Position numbers and translations under genes: made by a program. A stretch of DNA of 64,000 nt. It comes from Setophaga petechia (taxonomy: Eukaryota; Chordata; Aves; Passeriformes; Parulidae). The DNA is taken from assembly GCA_024362935.1 (NCBI GenBank), contig JANCRA010000006.1:35085924-35149923 (forward strand). Direction: 5' to 3'. The notes below the pieces were generated by a model. The model searched no databases, had not been told where the DNA came from, and was given only the letters and a program-made list of their open reading frames with translations. This document shows, piece by piece, positions 12,301-20,799 of this stretch (position 1 is the stretch's first letter; each line of letters opens with the position of its first letter).

Positions 12301-15300
12301 GGGATGACCAAATGTTCATTGTCCCATGGAAGAGTACCACCAGGATAGACCCAGGACACAAATTTCCTAGAATGCAGACGGTAAGAAGCAAAACGGCAAA
12401 AAAAGCCAACCCAGCTTTTACAAAAAGAGCCACCATAACACCATCACTGCTGGCTGAGCATTTCCTGCTTCCTCTGGACATTGGACAGCCATGAGCTTCA
12501 CCAGCAGTGCATTCCAGGCAGAGGTGGAAGCACAGTGACCAGATACACTCACACAAGACAGGGAAGCCTTTGGACAAGACACCTTTAGCCGCACACAACT
12601 ATCAGTCTATGCCACAAGCACAAGTGTTGCCGCCCATCTTGAATAGGTGTCTTGGTTTCGGTTCGCCAATCTGAGATTCCACCAGTTTTAAGATTCCCGG
12701 CCCAATGCACCAAAGAGTGTGGCAGGCTTCCGTGCTGGCCAATCGCCAATGCACTCACTTCCTGCTGTGAGACAGGATTAGGAGAAAGGCAAAGCAGGAT
12801 TAAAACTTTAAAAGGTTATAAAGAAAATTTTATTGAAAGTCACTGAAGAAAAAAAGTGAGAATCAAACCAAACCTTCAGAACACTTCTCCCCCCACAACC
12901 TTTTCTTTCCCACTAACAATGTAAAGAAACAAAACATCAAATTTCTAGTTAGTTTACCACCTCTAAAATAGTGTTTCTTCAGTTCACCTAGAAAGAGAAG
13001 TCCCTCTTGTTAAGGTTATGGAGACTTCTCCACAAGAGGAAAAAACAGTTCTCTCCTGGCTCTGCATCACGAATAACAGCCACCTGGGGCAAAATCTGCT
13101 ATCATGAAGTCCCTCCCATTTTCCATCAGCCTTCCCACAGCTTGTTGATGGGCCATGTTGACTTATGGGGTATTGTTTTAAAGATAAGCTGGTCAAAAGC
13201 AAAAGTTCTTATTATCTGTCTCTAAAATCATCTTCATCCCTGGGAACAGAGATCTCCTGGGGGCACAGACTACTCTTCTCTCCTTCTCTGTTCAAACTTC
13301 TCATGGTATCACAGCTACTTTAACATCTACTTACTTTGACATGGAGGCCTTTGCTTGATATCAGTTGAACACTTTCATCTCCCCATAGTTTCATGCGTTA
13401 CAGGGAAAAAGATCCTTCTCCATATATTACAAGAGGATTTCAGCTTCAAAAACAAGGCATCTCCTCAGCCCTCCCATCTGGGACTTGACTTCTTCACTGA
13501 CCATGATGTCTTCATGCTGTTCCTTTACATGCATCTTGTTCCTTTCTCTCACTCGAGGGAGGATTGAAGTATTGAAAGGGTTAACATCCTGCCTGGAGCC
13601 CGGTCTGGTTGGGTGCCACAGACGGCAGGAGTTGTGGTTAGGGAAGCAGGTGGGATCGAATTAGCCAGGCCAGAACTCAGCAGGCTTCTCCTTCCCCGTG
13701 CCCGATGGTTGTGGGCAATTTCCACGGGAGTAAAATCCCGGGGCTGCTGCCGGGGCCCGGCGGGTTCGGCTGGGCCCGGGCTGTGGGGGGTTCTCGCGAG
13801 CAGTCAAATGTTGGCAAGGCCGGCTCCATCCGGCCCCGCGGCACACCCCTCTCCCTACCTGGCAGCCGATGCTGGGGGCCGGAGGCGGCCCGGGGAAGGG
13901 GGGCTCAGCCCCGCGGCAGGGGCCTCCCAGCCGTGCTACCTCGCTCCTGACAGGAAGGGAAAGAGGAAGTTCCCTGGTTTCTTTCGTCTTTTACATGTGT
14001 GTTTCACAGAGGCGTGTGCAATTTCTACTGGATGGAAGTTTTGCATCACTTCCCTACATTTCCTCTCATTCCAAACCACGACAATCGGAGACAATGTTTT
14101 ATGATTTTATCCCATTTTATGGTGTTAGAAATAGCTTCATCTGATTTGATGCCTTTTCACCAACAAGGAGTTCAGTCTGCTGAACTCTGTCTCTTCTTCT
14201 GAAGTGGAGAGAAATACACTTCTCCTACATATGCTGGTGAATTCCAAGTTTTGCCTGCAAGGGTAGCAGAGAATTTGGTTGTGGTCTCTGTTGTGAGAGA
14301 TATCTCATCATGGAGTAGCCCAGGCATTGTATGACAGTATGGAGGAGTCTGGAGAAGGATCATCTCCAGAGACTCTTGCTTTTGTCATTATTGTCAAACA
14401 CACTAATCTTGGGTGAAGGTTCTTTCTGAGTTTCTGGGCCATCTTAAGGCCTCTAAACCATCCTCTTTTCTATCAGAACATCTGTGGTTGGAGACTTTGT
14501 TAGTGAGATCTTTCACATCTCAAAATGCCCCTCCCCAGCTCCCAGCAGTGGCTGTTGCTCCAGACATGACATCTGGAGAGCACTTTCTCCTAAGACAAGA
14601 AGGAAAAGGTGCTTTCTAGAACTCTTCAGTCTTGGTGTTCTCCATCCACAGAGCTGCAGCAGGGGAACTTAACCCTAATTTTGAGACCTGCTGGATTTAT
14701 AGGGGACCAGGATAAAAGCCAGTTCCTCTACGAGGTTGAAGTACAGGGACTGGAATGCAGCTGTAGTCTCCATGGGGATATTAACAGCTGTGGTAGTGAC
14801 TGCTTTGAGCAGTGGGTAGAAACAACTGCTGTAGCAGAACAGTCCTAATTTTGTCATCTTTCCAGGGAAGTAAAAGTGAATGGTGCTTTCTAGTCCCTCT
14901 ATGAGGCTGATCTTGGAGGCCAAAAGATTGCCCTTCTCAGCCTGACTTTCTGGGCTCTGCTCAGTGATTCCTCCCTCCTCTGTTTGCAGGTGGTCGAGAT
15001 AGCCGCAGAACCGGCTCACACTGTGGTGGAGGAGAGCAGCCAGGAGGTCGAGGTGTACCTCAGTGCTGTTGTTGCCTACACCCAGTTCAAACTGAGCACA
15101 ACCACGGTTGAGTTCAGTGATACCTTGCCCTTCCAGACAAGGACAGCCACGTGAGTGCTGGGGGCAGTCAGGGCCCTGCGGGTGGGAGCTGCCTTTGCCC
15201 AGGGCTGGCCCAGTGCCTGCTTCCCAGAACTCTGCCCCAGCCCAAACCAGCACAGGCCCTTTTACGTGCATGCAAAGCCAAGCAGGAGATGGTGGTCAGG

Positions 15301-17719
15301 AGAGGTTCAATGCTGCCATACCTTTCTCCTGAGAACAGCCATGGGTTTGCTTTCACTGCACGTCACCTGTCCTCATCTGCTCAAGAAAAACTTTGCAGTC
15401 AACCCAAGACCTAAAGTAAGAGTAAGCATCTTAGCTTCAATGTCCTGGGCACTATGTTGGCCCTTTCCTCTTACACTTCCAGACTTTGAAATACTTTCTT
15501 GGGCCACCCAGGACAGCAGTCTGGTCATGGCAGGGTTGCCTGGGGAAGAAGATGCTCCTCAGGAGAAAGTGGTACCAGGAGTCCATCAGACAATATTATT
15601 GTAATATTTGCTTTATACTTACTGGAATTTTTCTTTTATTCCTCCTTCTTGCTTTTCAGTTTCACTATGCACAACACAGGGGAGGTAACCCTGGAATACT
15701 CCTGGGAGAAAGTTGGAGAGAGTGAACCAGTGAAGAAGCCGTACTCAATCACTCTGATGCGTAAGAGCATTTCACTTAGTAGCTGAGGGCCTGGGGAGAA
15801 GACCCTGACACTTCACTCCAGAACTTGAATTGCTTTTTCATCCTTGTCTACACACATCCACTTTCATCAGCATCTTCCCAGCTGCAGCTGGAGAGTTTTC
15901 TCCTTGTCCCCCCTCTTGCCTTTCAGCCTCTTCTGTTCTTGCCCTGCCACTTCTGCTCTGCAGAGGAGCTGAGTCAGGCTCTGGGGAGAGCCACATGCTG
16001 GGTCAGGACTGGGGAAGGGGGGCATCAGGTCATCCCTTTGAGACTGGGAAAAAAAGTGGTATAATGAGTGAGCTGCCCTGCAGCCACCGTCTGTGTTCAG
16101 TTCCCCACTCCAGGGCAAATGCAAAGTTACTGACTAAAACCAACTCTCTTGCTTTGGCATAGGAGTGTCTGCTGCAGGCAGAGACCCTGATCCCAGATGC
16201 TCTGTTTCCTGCTAGAATAAAGTACTTGGCCAGAGATCCTCCAAGTGCATCCCAGCTCTCTCCCAGCGACGTGCAGCAGGAGGCAGAGCTGCTGGGAGCA
16301 CAGGATTTTGTCTTTGAAATGTGTCCTCTTCCTCCCTGCAGGTCGGTTCCTCTGCAATGATACTGTGAAACACCGCAGAAAGCTGCTGCGTCTTTTCTGG
16401 TGGGAGCAGGACCATCCTCGTGAGAAGCCTCCTGAAGTGCAGCGCCTGCGGCAGCCCGCCAAGCAGCAGCAGGATTCTGAGCAGCAGCAGGAGCAGCCCA
16501 AGCAGCAGGACCGCTCCAAGAAGCTGCGCCGCTCTAGACAAAAGCACCTCTCTCCGCAGCGTGCCACTTCTTCTCTGGAAATCTTTCCAAATGTTATCTA
16601 TGACCTGTTCTCCATCAACCCCTACAATGGCACCATTGCTCCTGGCCACAAGCAGACCTTTCACGTGCAGTTCTCCCCAAAGTGTGCCGGGAATTTTAAG
16701 ACCACCCTGCTGTGCAGGTGGGAAGCACCTTTGCCCTTGCCAACTCACACTTCTGATGAGTGTCACTGAATCACAGGGTGGGACAGGGTGGAAGGGACCA
16801 CAGTAGGTCATCTGGTCCCACCTCCCTGCTCAAGCAGGGTCATCCCAGAGCACATGGCACAGGGTTGTGTCCAGAGAGCTCTGGAATAATTCCAGTGAGG
16901 GACTCCACACCCTCTCTGGGCTACCTGTCACCTGCACAGGAAAGATGTTCTTCCTCAGGTTCAGGTGGAATTCCCTGTTCAGGTTCTGCCCATTGCCTCT
17001 TGTTCTACTGCTGGGCATCACCAAGCACAGCCTGGTTCATCCCTTAACACCCTCCCTTCAGTCCCTCTGACTGGGATGGGGAGGTGGGAGACAGGCAGCC
17101 CTAGAGAGGTGGCAGAAGCACCCACAGGAGCACAGAAAGATCATCATCTGGCCTTGGTAGGGAGGCACTGGGAAAAGACACTGCATGGAACGTTAAGCTC
17201 CTGGAGGGTTGCAAAATCTGGCAGGAGAGATCCAGGGACCAGCCAGTCCCCAGCTCTGCTTCCTTTTGGGACAAGCAAGGCCTGCTTCTCTACATGGAAC
17301 CCCATGTGCTGTGGTTGGTCCCCAGGCATTTAACTGGTCCCATTCCTGCCCTTGCACCTCTGCAGCCTCCATGCAGTGAGTGCAGTTGTTTAATTTGCTC
17401 CTTACTGCTTGCACAGAGAGAGGATGCAACACTGTGTGCTCTGCAAGGAGACAGAGAGTGGCTGGCTGGAAATACTCGTCTGGCTAACACCAGTCCCTTT
17501 CTTCCTAGGATTCCTAACCTGAAGCCGGCTCAGAAGATGGGGCGAGTGATTGTGAAAGGCAGAGCCCTAGAGGAGAAGACTCTTAATGAACCATCAGAGC
17601 TGACAGGGAAAGGCCAGGGACCCAAGAAGGAGTGGCTGTGGAGACCACCACCTGAGAGACAGTTTGTGTCAGCTGGAGCATCTGGCAGGAGCCAGCAACA
17701 TCATGCCTTCTGCTGCTGA
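100..17719 (+). CDS. HYDIN: HYDIN-like gene, 3' part of a shortened copy (24 exons seen)
   Basis: HYDIN is a giant protein of the ciliary and flagellar central-pair apparatus, built from repeated ASH/MSP-like beta-sandwich domains. I recognise it from blocks such as KNPCNFPIEFYSLDFDEQY, RYWWIVPAHGEV, FGPLLCGKS and HIQFGDC, in HYDIN order. Exons: 100-339, 1085-1243, 1653-1704, 1758-1840, 2001-2183, 2424-2543, 3767-3926, 4032-4204, 4362-4559, 5272-5371, 5906-6140, 6464-6536, 7164-7368, 7739-7971, 8549-8700, 9616-9808, 10385-10493, 11084-11338, 11684-11826, 12159-12380, 14990-15150, 15660-15760, 16342-16717, 17509-17719. From 5272 onward all exon phases agree and no internal stop occurs. The 5' exons lie outside the window. 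Compared with recalled mammalian HYDIN, the nucleotide-kinase-like insert, one ASH stretch near 5.4-5.9 kb and the whole C-terminal part are absent. AATAAA follows at 17875-17880. It could be an expressed short paralogue or a decaying duplicate. Confidence 0.85.
1085..1243 (+). CDS. HYDIN: HYDIN exon b
   Basis: The acceptor is TTTTAG and the donor is CTG/GTGGGT. Its 53 codons are phase 0 to 0 and begin MLKHLGLHPD. In HYDIN this is where the nucleotide-kinase-like insert starts. No Walker A motif is present here or in the next exons. Confidence 0.6.
1653..1704 (+). CDS. HYDIN: HYDIN exon c (uncertain)
   Basis: The acceptor is CCCCTTAG and the donor is CAG/GTAAAG. The 52-nt exon reads AKAPDVKGSSTKGQPKT and ends in phase 1. 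It is low complexity and polar, and its assignment rests on splice signals and position only. Confidence 0.4.
1758..1840 (+). CDS. HYDIN: HYDIN exon d (uncertain)
   Basis: It follows a candidate intron of only 53 nt and reads EKKMSLGFLCNKIQKYAEK before the donor CAG/GTGAGC. It joins in phase with exon c. Its end (phase 0) does not match the start of the next exon, so either this exon or the next acceptor is wrong, or the frame is broken. Confidence 0.35.
2001..2183 (+). CDS. HYDIN: HYDIN exon e (ASH domain)
   Basis: It reads LKRYWWIVPAHGEVELKV through YPSISQNP, a strong HYDIN match. The acceptor ACTACCAG is assumed and leaves one base before the first codon. The donor CG/GTAAGG splits an Arg codon that the next exon completes. 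Confidence 0.75.
2424..2543 (+). CDS. HYDIN: HYDIN exon f
   Basis: It begins after CTGCCCAG and reads LVFPQWRKTMKEDEIIF to FGPLLCGKSRE. The donor is TG/GTATGT. Phases agree with both neighbours. Confidence 0.85.
3767..3926 (+). CDS. HYDIN: HYDIN exon g
   Basis: The acceptor is TGTGCACAG and the donor CAG/GTGGGA. It encodes the strand-rich stretch YKAQNCPSNLENLTILNNS to TLKPKEKQ, typical of a HYDIN ASH repeat. Confidence 0.85.
4032..4204 (+). CDS. HYDIN: HYDIN exon h
   Basis: The acceptor is GGCTCCAG and the donor CACAG/GTCAGT. It reads ELTIWAFPTSPGFLEDKL to LSFNKLLLH and ends in phase 2. The following exon does not supply the base needed to keep frame (see findings). Confidence 0.85.
4362..4559 (+). 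CDS. HYDIN: HYDIN exon i with a shifted acceptor
   Basis: It encodes TDSRTLVLKNNSLLPMAWQL to EKTLQLE, a clear HYDIN stretch. The only AG near the start (4360-4361) leaves the exon one base short of the frame set by exon h. The donor GAG/GTGAGA is sound. Confidence 0.75.
4782..4832 (+). repeat. Short direct duplication (~25 bp x 2)
   Basis: Two adjacent copies of GGTTGAAGG(C/T)TGTTGTTTGTAG lie in the HYDIN intron. No function is seen. Confidence 0.7.
5272..5371 (+). CDS. HYDIN: HYDIN exon j
   Basis: The acceptor is GCTGCCTCAG and the donor GAAG/GTCAGT. It reads VSDTKNILRIVQAENIKISA to SLSIDMPE and ends in phase 1. Confidence 0.85.
5449..5637 (+). repeat. (GGGAT)n microsatellite, ~190 bp
   Basis: About 35 tandem copies of the pentamer GATGG with a few interruptions fill part of the HYDIN intron. 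All six-frame reading frames through it are artefacts of the repeat. Confidence 0.95.
5906..6140 (+). CDS. HYDIN: HYDIN exon k (ASH domain)
   Basis: It reads DILSKKRKGRQVAGKHF, then YSKYSIEPASPIDFGAMFKG and LLENKGTLNFKFRIRQAPE, an ASH domain. Acceptors at 5904-5905 or 5889-5890 are both compatible in phase, so the start is uncertain by 15 nt. About 110 residues expected between exons j and k are not found. Confidence 0.82.
6464..6536 (+). CDS. HYDIN: HYDIN exon l
   Basis: It is a small exon after TTCTTCTCTCAG with donor CAG/GTGGGT. It reads SSKEGESAPSATKRSVRRKL, a basic Ser-rich linker. Phases fit both neighbours. Confidence 0.7.
7164..7368 (+). CDS. HYDIN: HYDIN exon m
   Basis: The acceptor is TTTTTCTGCAG and the donor CCAG/GTACAT. 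It encodes AHLNLGMFTVFPCSGSVRPW to PFTLTAESCLP. Confidence 0.85.
7739..7971 (+). CDS. HYDIN: HYDIN exon n (ASH domain)
   Basis: The acceptor is GTCCACAG and the donor GAG/GTAAGA. It reads ALVEDVASIFKEYPICSS to FSKVLVGRETEAHF, matching the HYDIN repeat with the LVGR signature. Confidence 0.87.
8549..8700 (+). CDS. HYDIN: HYDIN exon o
   Basis: The acceptor is CTCTCAAG and the donor GG/GTAACT. It encodes EKSSINNIFKLYLVKMSIPG to FTPPDERNYHCTFKASL. Phases fit both neighbours. Confidence 0.82.
9616..9808 (+). CDS. HYDIN: HYDIN exon p
   Basis: The acceptor is CTCCTGCAG and the donor AAG/GTGAGG. It reads SVEIKLQILTFTISGKGHEP to LLLCNNGIMPVK. Confidence 0.86.
10257..10300. repeat. Perfect 17-bp inverted repeat (hairpin)
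   Basis: The arms 10257-10273 and 10284-10300 are exact reverse complements (GCTGTTTGTAGTGGGAG and its complement) around a 10-nt loop. It lies 84 bp before HYDIN exon q, inside the intron. Confidence 0.9.
10385..10493 (+). CDS. HYDIN: HYDIN exon q
   Basis: The acceptor is CCTTTTCTCAG and the donor AACA/GTAAAT. It reads FMLHLEDEHGAFLLRGRAST and ends in phase 1. Confidence 0.82.
11084..11338 (+). CDS. HYDIN: HYDIN exon r (ASH domain)
   Basis: The acceptor is TTGCTGTGCAG and the donor GAGG/GTAAGA. It encodes HRGQSAEFDVTFKPTL to LIELVGEGHKDEFTLDGLEE, then a charged linker. Confidence 0.86.
11684..11826 (+). CDS. HYDIN: HYDIN exon s (ASH domain)
   Basis: The acceptor is CATAACAG and the donor AGG/GTGAGC. 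It reads FRLNHIQFGDCRVRKTCCRT to FEWEADAPFEFFPR, one of the clearest HYDIN signatures in the window. Confidence 0.88.
12159..12380 (+). CDS. HYDIN: HYDIN exon t
   Basis: The acceptor is TCTCCCTAG and the donor ACG/GTAAGA. It encodes VGHLHPGCTKGITVTLHSDV to VPDWDDQMFIVPWK. It is phase 0 at both ends. Confidence 0.87.
12648..14083 (-). mobile_element. Solo LTR (1.44 kb), antisense, in a HYDIN intron
   Basis: The ends form the TG...CA pair TGTCTTGGTTT and AAACCACGACA. They are flanked by a 5-bp near-duplication (ATAGG at 12643-12647, ATCGG at 14084-14088). On the minus strand a polyadenylation signal lies near 12828-12833, close to the end of the element. A CpG- and GC-rich block at about 13720-13970 sits where U3/promoter sequence is expected. 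No coding remnant was seen. Confidence 0.65.
14990..15150 (+). CDS. HYDIN: HYDIN exon u
   Basis: The acceptor is CTCTGTTTGCAG and the donor CCAC/GTGAGT. It reads VVEIAAEPAHTVVEESSQEV to EFSDTLPFQTRTA. Confidence 0.83.
15660..15760 (+). CDS. HYDIN: HYDIN exon v
   Basis: The acceptor is TTGCTTTTCAG and the donor ATGC/GTAAGA. It encodes FTMHNTGEVTLEYSWEKVGE. Phases fit both neighbours. Confidence 0.83.
16342..16717 (+). CDS. HYDIN: HYDIN exon w with Gln-rich insert
   Basis: The acceptor is TCCCTGCAG and the donor TGCAG/GTGGGA. It encodes a basic and Gln-rich stretch (QQQDSEQQQEQPKQQ), then the ASH tail INPYNGTIAPGHKQTFHVQF to AGNFKTTLLC. Confidence 0.84.
16764..17060 (-). repeat. CR1 LINE fragment, antisense
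   Basis: The text resembles the antisense CR1 3' region: GGTGGAAGGGACC, a TCATCTGGTCC block, CTGCTCAAGCAGGGTCA and ACCCTCTCTGGGCTACCTGT. It lies in the last HYDIN intron. Confidence 0.75.
17509..17719 (+). CDS. HYDIN: HYDIN last exon of this copy, with stop
   Basis: The acceptor is TTCTTCCTAG. It starts with the HYDIN block IPNLKPAQKMGRVIVKGRA, then diverges into a Lys/Pro/Gln-rich tail ending at TGA 17717-17719. Full-length HYDIN continues for many more ASH domains here. A donor hidden in this exon cannot be excluded. Confidence 0.7.
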
Positions 17720-17874
17720 TGGTCCCCTCACCAGGGACCCCTGCAGTCCTTTCAAGCTCCAATGAAGACCTTTATCTTACCTTTTAGTTACCTAAGTTAA
17801 TTAACTGTTTATTAGATCGATAAGTAATTGATAATTCTCAATTAATTGTTAATAAGCAATTGTTAATAAATTGT

Positions 17875-17880
17875 TGATTG
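17875..17880 (+). promoter_or_regulatory. Candidate polyadenylation signal AATAAA
   Basis: AATAAA lies 155 bp after the stop of the HYDIN copy in AT-rich DNA. Confidence 0.45.
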
Positions 17881-17884
17881 TCAG

Positions 17885-18205
17885 CTTGTCTTGGTTTGAA
17901 AGAGATGTCTGCAGGACCTCTCTAGAACGGAGAATGTGACCCCCTTCCCTCCAAATTATTATAACTTTGAAATTAAGGGGCTTTCAGGCAAAGATATGGG
18001 AAGAGGAGTAACAGTTCTTCACCAGTATGTACAGCAAGGCAAACAAACAACACCACCGGCAGCAACAAACAGAACCAGACACCCAAGCACCGCTTTCCCT
18101 TGGCTGCAGGCACTTTCCTTTTGGTGTAGTTCTGGTCACAGCCAAGCAGGGAAGGGAGGCAATTAAATAATGAATAAAGCAATTGCTTGAGAAATTTTAA
18201 TTATT
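17885..18205. repeat. LTR-like fragment starting TGTCTTGGTTTGAA
   Basis: The first ~130 bp resemble the element starting at 43735 (TGTCTTGGTTTGAA..., GTGTCTGC, CCCTTCCCTCCAAA, AAAGATATGGG). The far end was not determined. Confidence 0.5.
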
Positions 18206-18224
18206 ATTGAAGGCCCCAGAAAGT

Positions 18225-18570
18225 GACACAGCACTCAAGATGTGTCCTCATCAGTGCCCAGCATAGGACAATCACTGCCCTGATCCTGATGGCTACACTA
18301 TTGCTGATACAGGCCAGGCTGCTGATTGACCTTTTTCCCCAGCTGGGCACACCTGGGGTCAGGTTCAGTTGGTGTCAATCAGTTTCACAGCCACTCTTTC
18401 CACATCTGGGAGCTGCAGAGGGTCAGTGTGGCCAAAGTGCACAACCCAGCACTTGGTCGTTTAACCTCATGCCAGTGGTCTCAGCCCATGGATCCAGCCT
18501 GTCCAGGGCCCTCTGCAGCCCTCCTGTCCTCCAGCAGATCTGCCCTCTGACCCATCTTGGCATCATCCAA
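18225..18570 (-). repeat. CR1 LINE fragment, antisense
   Basis: The text carries antisense CR1 blocks: CACAGCACTCAAGATGTG, CAGTGCCCAGCATAG, ATCACTGCCCTGATCCTG and ACAACCCAGCACTTGG. Confidence 0.75.
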
Positions 18571-18574
18571 GGAA

Positions 18575-18790
18575 GAATATTGAGGATCTGGACCAAGTTC
18601 AGAGAAGAGAAAGGAAGTTGATTAAGGATCTAGAATAATTCTGATGAGAAATGGCTGAGAGAACTAAGGGAGCTCAGGAGGGCTCAGTCTTGAGCAAAGG
18701 AGGCTCAGGGGGAACACTGTCACTCTCTACACCACCCTGACAGGAGGTTGTAGTAGGATGGGGACTGGGGTCTCCTCACAGACAAGCAGC
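18575..18790 (+). repeat. CR1 LINE fragment, sense
   Basis: The order matches the sense CR1 3' part: AGGGAGCTCAGGAGGGCTCA, GAGGCTCAGGGGGAAC and TGACAGGAGGTTGTAG. It sits head to head with the antisense fragment before it. Confidence 0.7.
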
Positions 18791-19290
18791 TCTGAATTGC
18801 TGTGACATCTGGGCTGAAGCTGGATTTAGTTGTGATTCTGGTCAAGATCCCCTTAGGCTCAGTTGTGTCGTGATATGAACTGATGCAGTAAGCTTGACTT
18901 AAGAGTGGCACGGGCTAAAGGATTCAGTCTGTGAATGCTTCTGAATATTTCACCTCCCTGTCTGCTGCTTTTCTGGGCACGGCTGCAGGTCCAGGGTCTG
19001 GAGGCAAAGCCCAGTGTGCAAATTCCTGTTGCCATTCCTGCCTCTGTGCGGGACACAGGTAGAACAACGTGCGTTCTGTTACAAGGTGTTTGCGCACGGG
19101 TGGGCGCCCTGGGGCTTGGTCTACAAGGAAAAATATGGATTTTGACAGCCCCTGGACATTAAGAAACAAAGACCAATGAAACCGAGCCCAGCCGCTGGCC
19201 TCCCACTAACCTCACGCCCCTCCATTCCCGCCTCCTGCCCTGAGGGCCATGGGGGCGGGACGGCGTCCTGAGGGCGGTGCCGCGGTGGTG
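18791..19290. other. No feature seen
   Basis: This is non-repetitive intergenic DNA with no convincing reading frame. Confidence 0.5.
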
Positions 19291-19299
19291 TGGGCAGGG

Positions 19300-19660
19300 C
19301 CCGGATCCAGTGGGCGGCTCCTGGATCCTGTGGGCAGGGCCCGGATCCTGTGGGCGGCTCCTGGATCGTGTGGGCAGAGCCTGGATCCTGTGGGCGGCTC
19401 CTGGATCATGAGGGCATTGCCCGGGTCGTCCAGGCCGACTTTTGGATCCTGACGGGAGCTCCTGGATCCTATGGGCAGAGCCTGGGTCGTGTGGGCCGCG
19501 CCTGGATCCCCGTGGGTATCCCCAGGATGCTGTGGGCAGTGCCCAGATCGACCAGGTAGCACCCAGATCCTGCGAGCTGCTTTTGTATCATGTGGGCAGA
19601 GCCTGGATCCGGAGGGCAGCTTTTGGATCGTGTGGGCAGCACTCGGATCCAGTGGGCACA
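19300..19660 (+). repeat. GC-rich minisatellite, ~20-bp unit
   Basis: About 17 imperfect copies of CTGTGGGCAGAGCCTGGATC (variants GGCGGCTCC, CAGGGCCCG) run in tandem just upstream of the olfactory receptor. Long frames on both strands here come from the repeat. Confidence 0.85.
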
Positions 19661-19822
19661 GGGAAGCAGGTGCTGGCAGGGACAGCTCCAGCAGCAGAGC
19701 CTTGGGCAGGCGGTGGGGGGAAAGTGCCCCCAGGCTGTGCTGGGATATTTAAAGTCCTCTCCAAACCCAACTATGCCATGATTTCTTTTCTTACAGTCCC
19801 CCATGCCAAGGCAGCACAGGAA

Positions 19823-20754
19823 ATGTCCAACAGCAGCTCCATCAGGCACTTCCTCCTGCTGGCATTGGCAGACACACACCAGCTGCAGCTCCTGCACTTC
19901 TGCCTCTTGCTGGGCATCTCCCTGGCTGCCCTCCTGGGCAATGGCCTCATCATCAGCGCCATAGCCTGCGGCCACCACCTGCACACGCCCATGTTCTTCT
20001 TCCTGCTCAACCTGGCCCTCAGCGACCTGGGCTCCATCTGCACCACTGTCCCCAAAGCCATGCACAATTCCCTCTGGGACACTAGGGACATCTCCTACAC
20101 TGGATGTGCAGTCCAACTATTCTTTTTGTGTTCTTCATCTCAGCAGAGCTTTTCCTCCTGACCATCATGTGCTACGACCGCTACATGTCCATCTGCAAAC
20201 CCCTGCACTACGGGACCCTCCTGGGCAGCAGAGCTTGTGCCCACATGGCAGCAGCTGCCTGGGCCAGTGCCTTTCTCTATTCACTGCTGCACACAGCCAA
20301 TACATTTTCCCTGCCTCTGTGCCATGGCAATGCCCTGGGCCAGTTCTTCTGTGAAATCCCTCAGATCCTCAAGCTCTCCTGCTCACACTCTAACCTCAGG
20401 GAACTTGGGCTCATTGCTGTCAGTGTATGTTTAGGACTCGGATGTTTTGTGTTCATTGTTTTCTCCTATGTGCAGATCTTCAGGGCCGTGCTGAGAAACC
20501 CCTCTGAGCAGGGACGGCACAAAGCCTTTTCCACCTGCCTCCCTCACCTGGCCGTGCTCTCCCTGTTCCTCAGCACTGGAATATTTGCTCAATTGAAGCC
20601 CCCCTCCACGTCCTCCCCATCCGTGGATCTTGCAGTGTCAGTTCTGTACTCAATGGTGCCTCCAGCCCTGAACCCCATCATCTACAGCCCGAGGAACCAG
20701 GAGCTCAAAGCTTCAGTGTGGAGACTGATGATGGGATGCTTACAGGAACATTAA
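19823..20754 (+). pseudogene. OR14-like olfactory receptor with a one-base frameshift
   Basis: This is an odorant receptor, a seven-helix GPCR of the bird-expanded gamma/OR14 type, coded in one exon. Frame 1 (19823 to about 20120) has MSNSSSIRHFLLLALAD, helix 1 with GNGLIISAIA, and HTPMFFFLLNLALSDLGSIC. Frame 2 (about 20123 to 20754) has ISAELFLLTIMCYDRY (the DRY motif at the end of helix 3), SICKPLHYG, the extracellular-loop 2 cysteines, KAFSTCLPHL (helix 6) and PALNPIIYSPRNQEL (helix 7). The two frames abut at the T run 20123-20127. The total would be about 310 residues, the normal size. Everything else is intact, so this is a young pseudogene or a homopolymer sequencing error. AATAAA lies at 20785-20790. 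Confidence 0.88.
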
Positions 20755-20799
20755 ACTGTTAGCCTGTTTTTACAATTTCTTTGTAATAAAAATAATTGA

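Noticed and set aside
19442..19800. Frames upstream of and joined to the receptor frame
   Set aside because: They are minisatellite text; the receptor starts at the ATG at 19823 by family pattern.
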